This document shows positions 11,481-21,609 of a stretch of 64,000 nt of DNA, piece after piece. The DNA comes from Lathyrus oleraceus (taxonomy: Eukaryota; Streptophyta; Magnoliopsida; Fabales; Fabaceae): contig NC_066583.1 in assembly GCF_024323335.1 (NCBI RefSeq), positions 19,328,665-19,392,664 on the forward strand, read 5' to 3'. The translations under genes and the position numbers were made by a program. Below the pieces are notes generated by a model that was not told the DNA's origin, ran no database searches, and saw only the letters and a program-made list of their open reading frames with translations. Position 1 is the first letter of the stretch, and the number at the start of each line of letters is the position of its first letter.

Positions 11481-11874
11481 CCCCTTGAGGGATCTATACT
11501 TTAAGGAAATATAATTGTGTCCTCAGTAACTTCAAGTACTTTTAGCACAATCGTGGGCGCTTGATCCAAAAGAGAGAATCTTGCATTTTAGGGAATCAGA
11601 TGCTCCAACAATTTCCATATATGTGTTGATGGATGCAACCTGCTCCTAGGGTCAATTCGTCCATCAATTTTTTCCAGTGACTGTGGCCTGAACTTTCTGA
11701 TACAGGGGTCCTCGTATTTCGTCAGATATAGGTTAGGGCCCCAGAACCTCCATTTCTTCCGTGGGGCCGTCCTCTTGCTGACGCAGTTAAAGTTTAAGGA
11801 AATTGTCATCCAAGGCCTAATTATAGAGACATAGGTTGTCCATAGCGACTCTCATCTCCACTATGGCATCTTTG
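11481..11874. other. Unassigned segment
   Basis: A short open frame on the minus strand (11588-11809) includes GPNLYLTKYEDPCIRKF, which I cannot place in a family. No terminal repeats or RNA gene were seen. It may be a decayed coding remnant continuous with the frame at 11875-12393. Confidence 0.3.
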
Positions 11875-12393
11875 TCATCGCCGAAGTTGCTGCCGACTGA
11901 GGTTGTTGCTCGTTTGTTCACCATACTCAAATGGGGCTAAAGAGGTGGGCAACAAGTTGATCTTCAAATAAAAAAGGTGGTTGAGGTCTGTTTTGCTAGG
12001 GTCGCACGATGGACGACAATTGTACTTGTTAAAAAAGTACAATAAGGGTAACCTTATATTTGAAGTATTGTATGTGATGTTAAGGTTATTAAAAATGATG
12101 CTTATAACTAGTTCACGTAGAGGGATGAGAAACTCTGTATTTGTCATTTCTAAGTGAATAATCATCTTTTCTTTTTCAACCCTACAAATGAGGTATTTAT
12201 AGAGACCCATTGGGTCTGGATCCTTAGACCCAAGAATGATTATTCTCTCACTTCCTTTAAGAGTCGGACATATGAAAATCATTTCTCTCTTATAATCATG
12301 GTGGATGTCGTTTTCCTCCTTGAATAACTCATCTATCATGTTGGCGTATAAGATCACATCATTATCCATATTCATTTGACAATTAAAAATCAC
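11875..12393 (-). CDS. Unidentified 172-codon open frame
   Basis: This is the longest open frame outside recognised elements in this part of the window. It starts MIFNCQMNMDNDVILYANMI, has a mixed hydrophobic/charged composition with a cluster of Ile/Leu in the middle (PLRELVISIIFNNL), and ends with an Arg-rich tail (LSRQQLRR). I recognise no domain, signal peptide or clear membrane segment. No TATA box or splice signals were matched to it. It may be the remnant of a transposon or host gene, or a chance frame in AT-rich DNA. The function is unknown. Confidence 0.25.
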   Translation of the reverse strand: MIFNCQMNMDNDVILYANMIDELFKEENDIHHDYKREMIFICPTLKGSERIIILGSKDPDPMGLYKYLICRVEKEKMIIHLEMTNTEFLIPLRELVISIIFNNLNITYNTSNIRLPLLYFFNKYNCRPSCDPSKTDLNHLFYLKINLLPTSLAPFEYGEQTSNNLSRQQLRR

Positions 12394-12782
12394 ACTCGAT
12401 AATCCAAATCCAATCAGGACGCCTTATAATAAATCATGGACGATTTAAACGCTACATTAATACTCGCTCGACATTTCTTTAGGTGGTTATGGTATTCACC
12501 CATCCATAATCTAATTTGTATTGCTTCCTCTAAACCCTCTTCTTTTAGGCTTGAGAGGCTTATCTCAAGTACATGACCGAATACAATGATGCAAAGAGAG
12601 TGCCTTCATAGTCGAGTTTTAATTAGAACAAAGATCTTTTCAAAGATACATAGTCTATATTTACTAGCTAAAAAACAATTAAATTAAAGTTAACTCAATA
12701 GTGTGTACCCAAAAAGAAAGTTTTTGAAAGGGGATAGGGAGACAAATGGATTGATTGAGTTTAGAGCATTAGAAAACAAAGC
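12394..12782. promoter_or_regulatory. Region upstream of MCD1 (putative promoter and 5' UTR)
   Basis: The roughly 390 bases before the MCD1 start codon hold no recognised element. The last 60 bases are purine-rich, with an ATG-free stretch before ATGGCG. No unambiguous TATA box was picked out, so the promoter is inferred only from position. Confidence 0.35.
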
Positions 12783-15209
12783 ATGGCGTTGGCGTCAATA
12801 TGGACAGTTGAGTTTCGTTTGCTTTCCGTTCACGTAAGTATCTATCTTCAAACTCACTCTCTTCTCTTACCTTTCAATTTCACACAATGTATCATTCTTC
12901 ATTCAACCCTAAAAACTTGAACAAAATTGTAGCCTTGTTCCCCCTCTTCCACCACCAGAACAACAAGAATCCATCGCTTTCGCATCACAAATGGGATTCC
13001 CAGAGAAGTTCTTACACGCACTCAACAACTCAAACAACACTGTATCACTTCCGTCTCCCAATTTCATCATCAGCTTGTTACTTCCATCCCAATGCCGCAG
13101 TTTTTGGTAGGGTTTCGTTTTTCACGCTCAATTTGTTATAATCGGTGTTAATTTGTTGTTGGAATTGAGATTAGGGTTTGGGGTTTTTAGTGTTTGTTGT
13201 TTTGTAGGTGAATCGAAACATTGGGAGCAATTTACCGATTTGGGTCTGTGTTGCTGTTGTGGTTTTGGTTGCGTCTTTGAGGAGGGTTTTTTCCAGGAAA
13301 AAAGAACGTCCTGGTTCTGTAGCTGATCTTGTTCGACGTGGTCAATTGAGATCGGATAGAAGAGGCATGTATGTATGATCTCAATCCATACTCAGTCATT
13401 GCTTTTCACTTCAACTCGATGTTGTTTATTATCCTATCAGTCTTCCCAATGCTATATATAAACCAATTTAGATAAGTGTTTGTTTAGATTGAAGGTTAGT
13501 TAGCATAATCTCTGTGTGCCACGATGGTTTTATCAAAAGCCACAATTTAGTGTATGTTTGGTTTCACGTTTGGAGCACTCATAGTTGATTCTGGATGTGT
13601 AGAACTGATTTTAACATGTTTGGTTGCTCTCGAGTAGGATTTGTAGCTTTTGAGTTGAAATTTTATGTTCAACTCACTTTTGCAGCAATTTATACAAACA
13701 TAAATCACTTTACTTTCAACTCATTTTTAACCCGAATCAAATTTTGCAGAATCAATTCACTTAAAATCAATTTTAGTCTCTCAACAAAATTATGGTGCAA
13801 CCATGATTTTGCCTAACTCACCAATAATCCAAACATGTAGTTAATGCTATTTGAGTCGCGAGGCCAACCTTATCCCTAGTGAGTGACTTCTACACAACTC
13901 ACCTTGTGCGTGTTTCGATTCACTTTTTTAAGAGGCAAAAGCGATTCTAGATGCATCATATTCTTGATGTATTTTCAAATGGAATTCTTTTTTCCTGGCT
14001 AAGACTTGGATTATAACTTGATAGAAGATGTATTTTCAAATAGAATTGTTTTTGCCTGGCTAAAACTTGGATTATAACTTGTTTTCAACTTTTGTCTTTA
14101 GATGTGATTTTCATCTTTGAATTTATTGTTGAGCTCACTTTTCCGTATATATATTTATATATAAGTTACTTCACATTCAACTCATTTTTAACAAAAAATT
14201 ATTTATTCGAAATCATTTTTTACCACTACAGAAATATACATAGGTTTATAATAATAATAATATATATTACTTGGTGGCAAGAACTTATTGAGTTTTACCT
14301 TCCTTTTATTACATTGCTTTGTGTGCGTGTTTTTCAGATCCAGGGATCTCAAATATGAAGATCCATTTGATAATCCCTTGGTCAAAGTCAGCAAAAGCAA
14401 GTCAAGTGTAGAGATGTGTGGAAAGGTTTACCGCTTAGCCCCCGTCACACTTACTCAAGAGGAACAAACGGTTCACCAGAGAAGGAGATCGCGTGCGTAT
14501 CAGTGGAAGCGTCCCACAGTTTTCCTTAAGGAAGGAGACTCAGTTCCTCCGGATGTTGATCCCGATACAATCAGGTGGATTCCTGCAAATCATCCCTTTG
14601 TAACCACTTCTACAGATATTGGTGAGGACTTTGCACACAAAAATGTCAATCAAAAGCATGGAGTTCCTTTTCGTATTCAAGCTGAGCACGAGGCCCTGCA
14701 GAAAAAGCTTGAAGCCCTACAAAATGTAAGTTTTAGCAAAATAAGGAATTTCAACAGTCCTATGCTTGATATGGTTTTAGAATTTGTTATGCAAATGCCA
14801 TGTCTTTATCCCATCTTCTAAAGATTTAGGGGTTTGGCTTTTTCTTTCAAGCTGATCTCACTGAGTTCCTGTTTTCGAAATTCGACACTGATTCAACGAA
14901 TGCAGCTTTCTCTTATTATCTGTGAAGTACAGACATTGGACACAACACGGACACGTCAACACTGGACTTCTTTACCACTCATCTTTTGTATTATTTATTC
15001 TGCAGGAAGAGGAACTCAATAAAGTAGTGATAAATCCTACAAATGCTAAAGAATTGGAGAGACCATTCAATTCCCATGCCAAATCAAATGATCATGCAGA
15101 GAAGAGCTCTTTAAACAATCAGATGAAAGATCCCCCCTTCTCCAAGTTAGAAAATGGCCCAAATCACTTTGAAAGTGAGCCATCATCAGGCGAAGACCAA
15201 AAATCTTAA
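12783..15209 (+). CDS. MCD1: Plastid division protein MCD1, five exons
   Basis: Exons: 12783-12833, 12933-13106, 13208-13368, 14338-14725, 15006-15209, with GT-AG borders (donors gtaagt, gtaggg, gtatgt, gtaagt; acceptors ttgtag, ttgtag, ttcag, tgcag). They sum to 978 nt, or 325 residues, in one frame. Without the 99-nt first intron the frame would hit stops at 12918 and 12930. Residues 1-75 are rich in Ser/Thr/Arg with few acidic residues, as in a plastid transit peptide. Residues 84-99 (LPIWVCVAVVVLVASL) form one membrane segment followed by a basic RRVFSRKK stretch. Exon 4 has the conserved block GKVYRLAPVTLT, YQWKRPT and IRWIPANHPF, then a helical EAEHEALQKKLEAL-like segment (read here as AEHEALQKKLEALQN). 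In Arabidopsis, MCD1 is an inner-envelope protein that limits FtsZ ring assembly to the division site. The family call is from memory and fairly sure; the gene looks intact. Confidence 0.8.
13546..13844. mobile_element. MITE-like element inside MCD1 intron 3
   Basis: The ends ttagtgtatgtttgg (13547) and, on the right, ccaaacatgtagttaa (13829-13844) are imperfect inverted repeats enclosing about 270 AT-rich bases. This resembles the short non-autonomous DNA elements of legume introns that begin with a GTTTGGTTT-type terminus. A clean target-site duplication was not identified. Confidence 0.5.
13966..14088. repeat. 61-bp tandem duplication in MCD1 intron 3
   Basis: gatgtattttcaaat starts at 13966 and again at 14027. 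The two units match through ctggctaa.acttggattat with a few substitutions. It lies well away from both splice sites. Confidence 0.8.
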
Positions 15210-17008
15210 ACTTTGAATTTTCACTTAGTAGGCTATAAATTTCAATAACAGTAGAAATATAGATTTCAATATGCTAAACATTTTTGTACTATTATCGTCG
15301 AGCATTAGAACTATCTGATTGTATACTGAAAAGTGAGGACTGTAAATATAATTCTATTGCTGTTTAGCAAGTGATGCTGTTACTCTTATGATTCTGGAAT
15401 CTGATTTTTGGCCAACAGTTTGACAGACAAACACCCAAAAGAAAAAAAACCACAAGTTACATTTAAATATTAAAAGAAATCACAGATTTACAATAAGAAT
15501 GCATGATAAAAAGAATCAGTTTACACTGTATTTAAAAGTGCAACTAAATCTATGGAACTACTGTATAAGAATCAGTTTAAAGTATTAAATGATATGATAA
15601 AAAGAATGTATTGAGACAAGTCAATGTAAATCTGAAATGAATTTAAATGTTTCTTTATGTGAAAATGATATTAGCTTGACTTTGATATGACCATTATCCT
15701 TTATGAAAAGAAAAAAAACAAGATAGGATTCTTTGTTAGAAAGGAGTGACACTAAGAATTCCATTTGAAATTGAAATGTTTAAAATTTGTTTGTGACTAA
15801 CTTGTCTGCCCATTTTTGGCATTTAGAAGCTTCATTCTGTTGCATTTTGTAACTTTTAGTAAGAAAGATGTCGCTATGATGAAAAAGTGTTGTATGAGGT
15901 CAAACTTTAACTATTAATAATGTCCTCGTCTTTAAGTAATAGGTTTTAGATTATCCACGTTCTTACAATTACGTTACTGTCTCACTTGTTAAGACGTCGA
16001 TGATAACTATACTTCTTTTGCATAAACTATATTAATTTTTTAAGTTGAAGAAAATCATAATGGATCATAAAATTCTTTAAAAACATTTAACTTCCGCATT
16101 CCAATATTGAATTTGAACTTAGAATTTATGATAAAATTAAAAGAAATGTTTTATTATCTCACCTAAATGTTGATAAGTTGTGGACTATTAGTATCGACTC
16201 AACAACAACACAAAGAATGAACATAAATTAGTTTTCAGCATTAATATTATTTTTACACTATCAATTAATAACTATCCTATATTCTGCCAAATCTTAAAAA
16301 ATTTAAAATACTTATATAATATAATAAAATAATATATTTTTATTATTTTATTAGATGACACTGTAAGACCATCACTATTAAATCATATTAAAAAACTTTA
16401 AGCCTCAGTCATTTTAAAATTGAAGAGGAAATAGAAACTTCACTTATCACTATCATATGGAAGCTTTCCTAGAAGCCGCCCATTTAGAATTAAAAATTAA
16501 AAATCCTGCATGTGAATACCAGCAATATCCTAAAACTTGGGATAAATTAGATTAAAAGGAAGTAAAGTTACACTTTATTGACAAGGAATGATTATCCTAT
16601 AAGTGTAAGGAGACAAGAGTTAGTGTAAAGAAATGGTTATTATCCCTCAAACGCATTTATAAGAAAAGTAGAAGTTGATAAAAAGAAAGGGAAAGCAAAA
16701 GTAAAGGATAAAAAAACGAAATTGAGGTTGTGATTAAACTTAGAGGGAAGTAGCCGCCTCCATGATTTTTTAAAGGCATGTTATGCCGCCTCTGGGGCAG
16801 TGTTACTCACTGGCTAGTGCCCAATGGCCACTAAGCACCTTCAAGCCAACCCAACCAATAGTTTTGTGATTGATTTTAATTATGAAGATTAAGTTTTGGA
16901 ATAGAATTCAAAAAGAGAGACGATCTCACACCAATTTTGAGTAGGATCTTTAGAGTTTGTTATTCTAAAAAGGTAGGGGGATTCATTATTTGATTATAAG
17001 GTTCTCTA
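15210..17008. other. Intergenic region downstream of MCD1
   Basis: It contains the presumed MCD1 3' UTR and then AT-rich DNA with no open frame of note, no recognised element ends and no RNA gene. Around 16740-16850 the sequence is less AT-rich, but I could not assign it. A copia LTR begins at 17009. Confidence 0.5.
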
Positions 17009-17498
17009 TGTTGAATTATAATTTCTTGTGTTGAAGCAGGTTGTTCAACAGGAACAAGGAAGTGACGGATCATCTAGTGTGTTGAGTTGTGTTAGTGTGT
17101 CGAAGTGTCGAAGCATGTTGCTTCACACAGGATTTTGACTTTGGCCTATTTTAGTAGTGTTAGCTATTTTGAACTTTTATAGTTTTGGATTTTGCCTTGA
17201 GGTCCAAGTTAACTTAAATCTATAAATAGAGGGAGTAACCCTTATTTTTGTAATGTAATGAATAGAACATTCATAACATTGTATTCACAGTATTTTGCAG
17301 TTGCAAAGTGAATAAGAAGTTTTCCACAGTTTGTGGACCGAGAAAAACTATGCAGAATTTAATTCTTCTTTTCCTTACCGTTCTTTATTTCTTTCTTTCT
17401 TCATTGTTCTTTCTTTTCATTGCTATTATGTGGGTGATAACAATCTTATTCATCAAGATTGATTAAAATTCTCCATAGATTTTGGAGGATTTCCAACA
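17009..17498 (+). repeat. 5' LTR of the copia element
   Basis: It starts TGTTGAATTATAAT and ends TTTCCAACA, the TG...CA form. It is about 490 bp and matches 20679-21163 with scattered substitutions and a short indel (an extra gtgtcgaa unit near 17100). A TATA box tataaatag lies at 17221-17229, with aataagaag and a U5-like pyrimidine-rich tail following. Confidence 0.9.
17221..17229 (+). promoter_or_regulatory. TATA box of the 5' LTR
   Basis: tataaatag in the context ctataaatagaggg, repeated at 20885-20893 in the 3' LTR. The position within the LTR fits the U3/R border of a plant LTR promoter. Confidence 0.7.
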
Positions 17499-17500
17499 TC

Positions 17501-17513
17501 TGGTATCAAGAGC
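17501..17513 (+). promoter_or_regulatory. Primer-binding site (initiator tRNA-Met type)
   Basis: tggtatcaagagc starts two bases after the 5' LTR. It is the common variant of the tRNA-Met-complementary site of copia elements, with one extra A compared with tggtatcagagc. Confidence 0.85.
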
Positions 17514-17546
17514 TCCGGTTAATCGATTCGTGGGAAGAAAATCACC

Positions 17547-18500
17547 ATGGCAACGAATCATCCAAATGGACACTTTCCAGCAAATCTTCCGATTCTCAAG
17601 AACAACAATTATGAGAATTGGTGCAAGAAAAAAAGTTATGTTTTGTTATCAAGATCTTTGGGATCTTGTGAAGAAAGGAGTAACAACGCTTGCAGAAGCC
17701 ACGACAGATCAAGAAAAGGCTACACATAAAGAATTAAAGAAGAAAGATTATAAAACTCTCTTTATAATTCATCAATGTGTTGATGCAGATAACTTTGAAA
17801 AGGTTAGTGATGCAGAGTCAGCGAAAGTAGCATGGGAAATTCTGGAGAAATCGTTTGGAGGCGCGGAGAAGGTGAAAGAGGTGGGGTTACAAACTCACAA
17901 AAGAACGTATGAATTGCTTCAGATGGAAGACAATGAAAGTATAACTGATTTCTTCACCAAGGTTACGAAACTGGTGAATCAAATGAAGGTATGTGGAGAA
18001 GTGTTGACATCAAGATCTGTTGTTGGCAAGATATTGAGGTCATTGACTCCAAAGTTCGACCAAGTGGTAGTAGCCATAGAAGAGTCAAAAGATTTGTCAA
18101 AACTGACAAAGGAATTCAAGGGATACTTGAATCTCATGAACAAAGAATGGATGAAAGAGTTGTAGGAAATTCGAAAAGTGACATGGCTTTGCAGGCTCAA
18201 TCAACAAAAGAAAGAAAAGGAAAAGGAAGCTAGAATGGCAAAAAAAGTCAGAGGAGGCCACAATAATTCGACTGGTCGAAATCAGCAAGAAGAAAACTGG
18301 TCGAATAAGAGAAAATCCTGGAACCAAGGCAACCAAAGAGATGGTGTTGTAGGTAGATGAAGCGGTGGTGGTCAAAAGCCAGACAAGAGTCACATTCAGT
18401 GTTACAATTGTCAGAAGTATGGTCACTATTCTAGTGATTGTCCAGAAAAGCAGAAGAATCAAGAAACTTATGCAAAACTAGCGAAACATGAAGAAGAAGA
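17547..18500 (+). pseudogene. copia gag with zinc knuckle, frameshifted
   Basis: Translation should start at ATG 17547 (MATNHPNGHFPANLP). Near 17630, in a run of A residues, the frame shifts, and the gag core continues in another frame to 18165 (CYQDLWDLV, WEILEKSFGGAEKV, TDFFTKVTKLVNQMK, ILRSLTPKF). A further stop or frame change precedes the zinc knuckle at 18400-18441, CYNCQKYGHYSSDC, whose three Cys and one His are intact. This would be the structural, RNA-packaging part of the polyprotein. It can no longer be read as one protein. Confidence 0.85.
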
Positions 18501-19885
18501 GACATTGTTGATGGTTACAACAAGAGATGGAGAGAGATTCAAGGACCAGTGGTACTTGGACTCAGGATGCTCATCACACATGTCTGGAAGAAAAGATTGG
18601 TTTGTCAACATAAAGTCCTCAATGAAGAACATGGTGAAATTTGAAGATTACAATACTCTAGCAACTGAAAGTGTTGGTGATGTTCTGATTATGAGGAAAG
18701 ATGGCAAGATGTCAATAATTTCAAATCTGTTGTACATACCAAGCATGAAGAGTAATTTTCTCAACATAGGGCAGTTAGTCGAAAAGAATTACAAGGTGTC
18801 GATCGAAGACAAGATGATGAGAGTTCTCGACTCAAATGAAAGGTTGATCTTGAAGGCTCCAATGTCTCAGAATAGAACCTCTAAGATTGAACTAAATGTA
18901 ATGGAGCATAAGTGCCTTGCAACATCAGCCAGCAGAGATGAATGAATATGGCATTATAGACTTGGTCATCTCAATTTCAGAGACATCATAGATTTGAAGA
19001 GAAGAAATATGGTTTCAGGATTACCAGAAATCGACATTCCAAACGAAATGTGTGCAGGCGAAGCAACATAAGAACAACTTGAGTAATGATGCAGGAAGTA
19101 GTTCGAAGGCAATTCTTGAAGTCATATACTATGATGTATGTGGTCCTCTCCAGGTAGATTCGATTGGAGGTAACAAATATTTTGTTACATTCATAGATGA
19201 TTTCAGTTGAAAACTGTGGTCTTACCTGATCCAGAAGAAAATTGAAGTGATTGAGGTATTTGCCAAGTTTAAATCTATGGTCAAAAGACAGAGCGGTCGA
19301 AAGATCAAGATTTTGAGGACTGATGGTGGTGGAGAATATGTGTCGAAAGACTTCGATGCATTATGTGTGAAAGAAAGGATTATGCATGAGATGGTGCCAC
19401 CCTACACTCCACAGCAGAATGGAGTCGTAGAAAGAAAGAATATAACCATTATGAATATGGTTAGAAGTAGGTTAAAAGGCAAGCATCTACCCAAAGAATT
19501 ATGGGGAGAAGCTGTGTCGACTTTGACATATATCCTGAACAGATGTATGACGAAGAAGCTAGAAGGAATCACGCCAGAAGAATGTTGGTCTGGTGTCAAG
19601 CCTAGCTTGAGTCATCTAAGGGTGTTTGGATCTATAACGCATAGACATGTGCCATATCAGTTGAGAAGAAAATTTGATGACAATTCGAGTCAGATGATCC
19701 TGATAGGTTATCATTCGACTGAAGGATACAAGTTGTTCGACCCAGAGAATAAGCAAGTAGTGATCAGCAGGGACGTGATCATAGATGAGCTTAAGGAGTG
19801 GGATTGGATTGAGAATGTCAAGAAAGATTTAGTGAGAATCTTTTGTGATGAACCAACTACTGAAGTCGAAAGAGAAGTTCGATAG
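18500..19885 (+). pseudogene. copia protease, GAG-pre-integrase and integrase
   Basis: The protease motif WYLDSGCSSHM at 18550 keeps its Asp. GAG-pre-integrase is recognised by WHYRLGHLNF near 18948. A small deletion and frameshift near 19055 and a stop in DDFS*KLW (19208, a CGA to TGA type change) break the integrase. The integrase catalytic residues are visible: Asp in YYDVCGPL (about 19130), Asp in RTDGGGEYVS (about 19320), Glu in QQNGVVERKN (about 19425). The open part 19247-19885 runs to the integrase C-terminus (ILIGYHSTEGYKLFDP). Its role would be polyprotein cleavage and DNA insertion; it is not functional as it stands. Confidence 0.85.
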
Positions 19886-19960
19886 GAAGAAGTCAGAGGT
19901 GAAGCAGGCCCAAGAAGACCTCAGAGAACAAGACACATGCTTGAAAGATTGCAATAATGT

Positions 19961-20686
19961 GTGATTATATCAGATGATGTGGTCAATGAAGAAGGTGAGC
20001 TGGTACATTATGCTTTCGACATAGATGTCGAACATGTCAATGCAGCTGAGGCATTGAAAGATTCGAAGTGGATGAAAGCAATGGACGAAGAGCCGAAGTC
20101 AATCGAAATCAACAACACTTGGTCACTTGTCGAATTGCCCCAAGGCAAGAAGGCAATCAATGTGAAGTGGGTATACAAGGTGAAGTTGAATCCCAAAGGA
20201 GAAGTGACTCGACACAAGGCGAGACTTGTGGCGAAAGGATTTCTTCAGAAAGAAGGAATCGACTTCGATGAAGTTTTTGCACCAGTTGCTTGGAGTTCGA
20301 GAAAGGAACCAGTAGTGGCATTATCATCGTGCGAAGCAGAATACATAACTGATTCTCTTTGTGCATGTCAAGCAACTTGGATGGTGAATCTGGTCGAAGA
20401 GATAACAGCGAAGAGTCATGGAGAAATTACCATGAAGATCGACATCATGTCAACGATCAATTTGACAAAGAATTCGATAGCACATGGTCGAAGAAAGCAC
20501 ATCAAAATGAGGTTCCATTATCTTCAAGAGCAGGTAGGAGATGGGACGATGAATATGGAACACTGCGGAACTGAGAATCAGATTCCAGACATCATGACGA
20601 AGGGAATGCAGGTCGAAGTGTTCAGAAGACTAAGAGCTATGATAAATGTAGATAGCTTTGACACAATGAATTATGTGGTGTATTGA
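19961..20686 (+). pseudogene. RT N-terminus fused in frame to RNase H C-terminus (RT core deleted)
   Basis: This 241-codon frame begins with the RT entry block (WMKAMDEEPKSIE, NTWSLVELP, KWVYKVKLNPKGEV, ARLVAKGFLQKEGID) and reaches FDEVFAPVA. It then jumps straight to RNase H (VVALSSCEAEY, NSIAHGRRKHIKMRFHYL). In full copia pol about 350 residues, including the YVDD catalytic box, lie between these. The deletion junction is near 20288-20295. The RNase H Glu in CEAEY is present. The stop codon overlaps the first bases of the 3' LTR. Without an RT core it cannot copy RNA. Confidence 0.85.
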
Positions 20687-21163
20687 ATTGTAATTCCTTG
20701 TGTTGAAGCAGGTTGCTCGAAAGGAACAAGGAAGTGTCGAACCACCTAGTGTGTTGAGTTGTGTTAGTGTGTCGAAGTATGTTGCTTCACACATGATTTT
20801 GACTTAGGCATATTTTAGTAGTGTTATCTATTTTGGGTTTTTATAGTTTTGGGCTTTGGCTTGAGGTCCAAGTTAACCTAAATCTATAAATAGAGGGAGT
20901 AACCCTTATTTTTGTAATGAAGTGAATAGAACATTCATAACATTGTATTCACAGTATTTTGCAGTTGCAAAGTGAATAAGAAGTTTTCCATAGTTTGTGG
21001 ACAGAGAGAAACTCTGCAGAATTTAATTCTTCTTCTCCTTCCCCGTTCTTTATTTCTTTATTTCTCCATTATTCTTTCTTTTCATTACTATTGTGTGGGT
21101 GATAACAATCTTGTTCATCAAGATTGATTGAAATTCTCCACAGATTTTGGGGAATTTCCAACA
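20679..21163 (+). repeat. 3' LTR of the copia element
   Basis: It begins near TGTATTGAATTG (20679) and ends TTTCCAACA (21163). It matches the 5' LTR over its length, with a TATA box at 20885-20893. The first bases differ slightly from the 5' LTR (TGTATTG versus TGTTG). Confidence 0.9.
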
Positions 21164-21461
21164 GCCTCAACTTGAGGTTAGGATAGAAGTTTAGCATCAC
21201 ATACTCAACAATGAGTCATGAAACGGTTTAAATGATAGATTTAAATACTCTGACAAAACTATTAATGAGAAGTTAATGGCAATAATTATATGATTACCAT
21301 ATTGAGACAGAAAGAAAAAATCATTAAATAACTATAAATGATAATTAAAAAAAGAGAGGAGAAATTAGAGTATATATGTAACACACATAAGAGACAAAGA
21401 ATTAATCAATTCACAATTCACTTATATTGAGACTTTAGTGATTTTACAATTAGTATAATTA
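21164..21461. other. Unassigned spacer
   Basis: About 300 AT-rich bases with no coding frame or element terminus recognised. Confidence 0.4.
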
Positions 21462-21604
21462 AGGCTTAATATATGTTTTAAGTCCCTTAACTTAATTTAA
21501 TGTTCCGCTTTAGTCTTATGACAAAAAAATGTCAAGTTCTGGTGACTAGCGTGACAGCAAGACAATTGATAAAAATCTAAGTCAACATATGTAATTAAAA
21601 ACTG
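21462..21604. mobile_element. Left arm of a long-inverted-repeat DNA element
   Basis: This arm is the imperfect reverse complement of 29135-29283. Shared strings include gttttaa.tcccttaact and aaaaaaatgt.aa.ttctgg. The element is split by the Athila insertion. Arms over 100 bp with a short middle fit a foldback/MITE class element. Confidence 0.65.
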
Positions 21605-21609
21605 ATACA
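21605..21609. repeat. Target-site duplication ATACA (left)
   Basis: ATACA directly precedes the 5' LTR at 21610 and recurs directly after the 3' LTR at 29031-29035, the 5-bp duplication expected of LTR retrotransposon insertion. Confidence 0.9.

Larger units (their letters stand above)
17009..21163 (+). mobile_element. Ty1/copia element (Tork/Tnt1-like) with both LTRs and a deleted RT core
   Basis: Two similar LTRs (17009-17498, 20679-21163) flank a methionine-tRNA-type primer site and one gag-pol region. Pol retains the copia order protease-integrase-RT-RNase H, but the RT catalytic core is missing. No matching 5-bp target-site duplication is visible (ctcta on the left, gcctc on the right), so the flanks may have been rearranged. 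Lineage is inferred from the gag and integrase style. Confidence 0.9.

Noticed and set aside
12783..13106. Two compensating frameshifts in MCD1 (pseudogene reading)
   Set aside because: The stops at 12918 and 12930 disappear once the 99-nt GT-AG intron 12834-12932 is removed, and the whole 325-codon frame is then continuous.
12887..13141. 84-codon open frame overlapping MCD1 exon 2
   Set aside because: It is in a different frame from the exon model that splices cleanly into exon 3, and it runs through the donor at 13107 into the intron.
17482..17546. Gag start inside the 5' LTR of the copia element
   Set aside because: The frame opens in the LTR and crosses the primer site; ATG 17547 gives the normal gag N-terminus.
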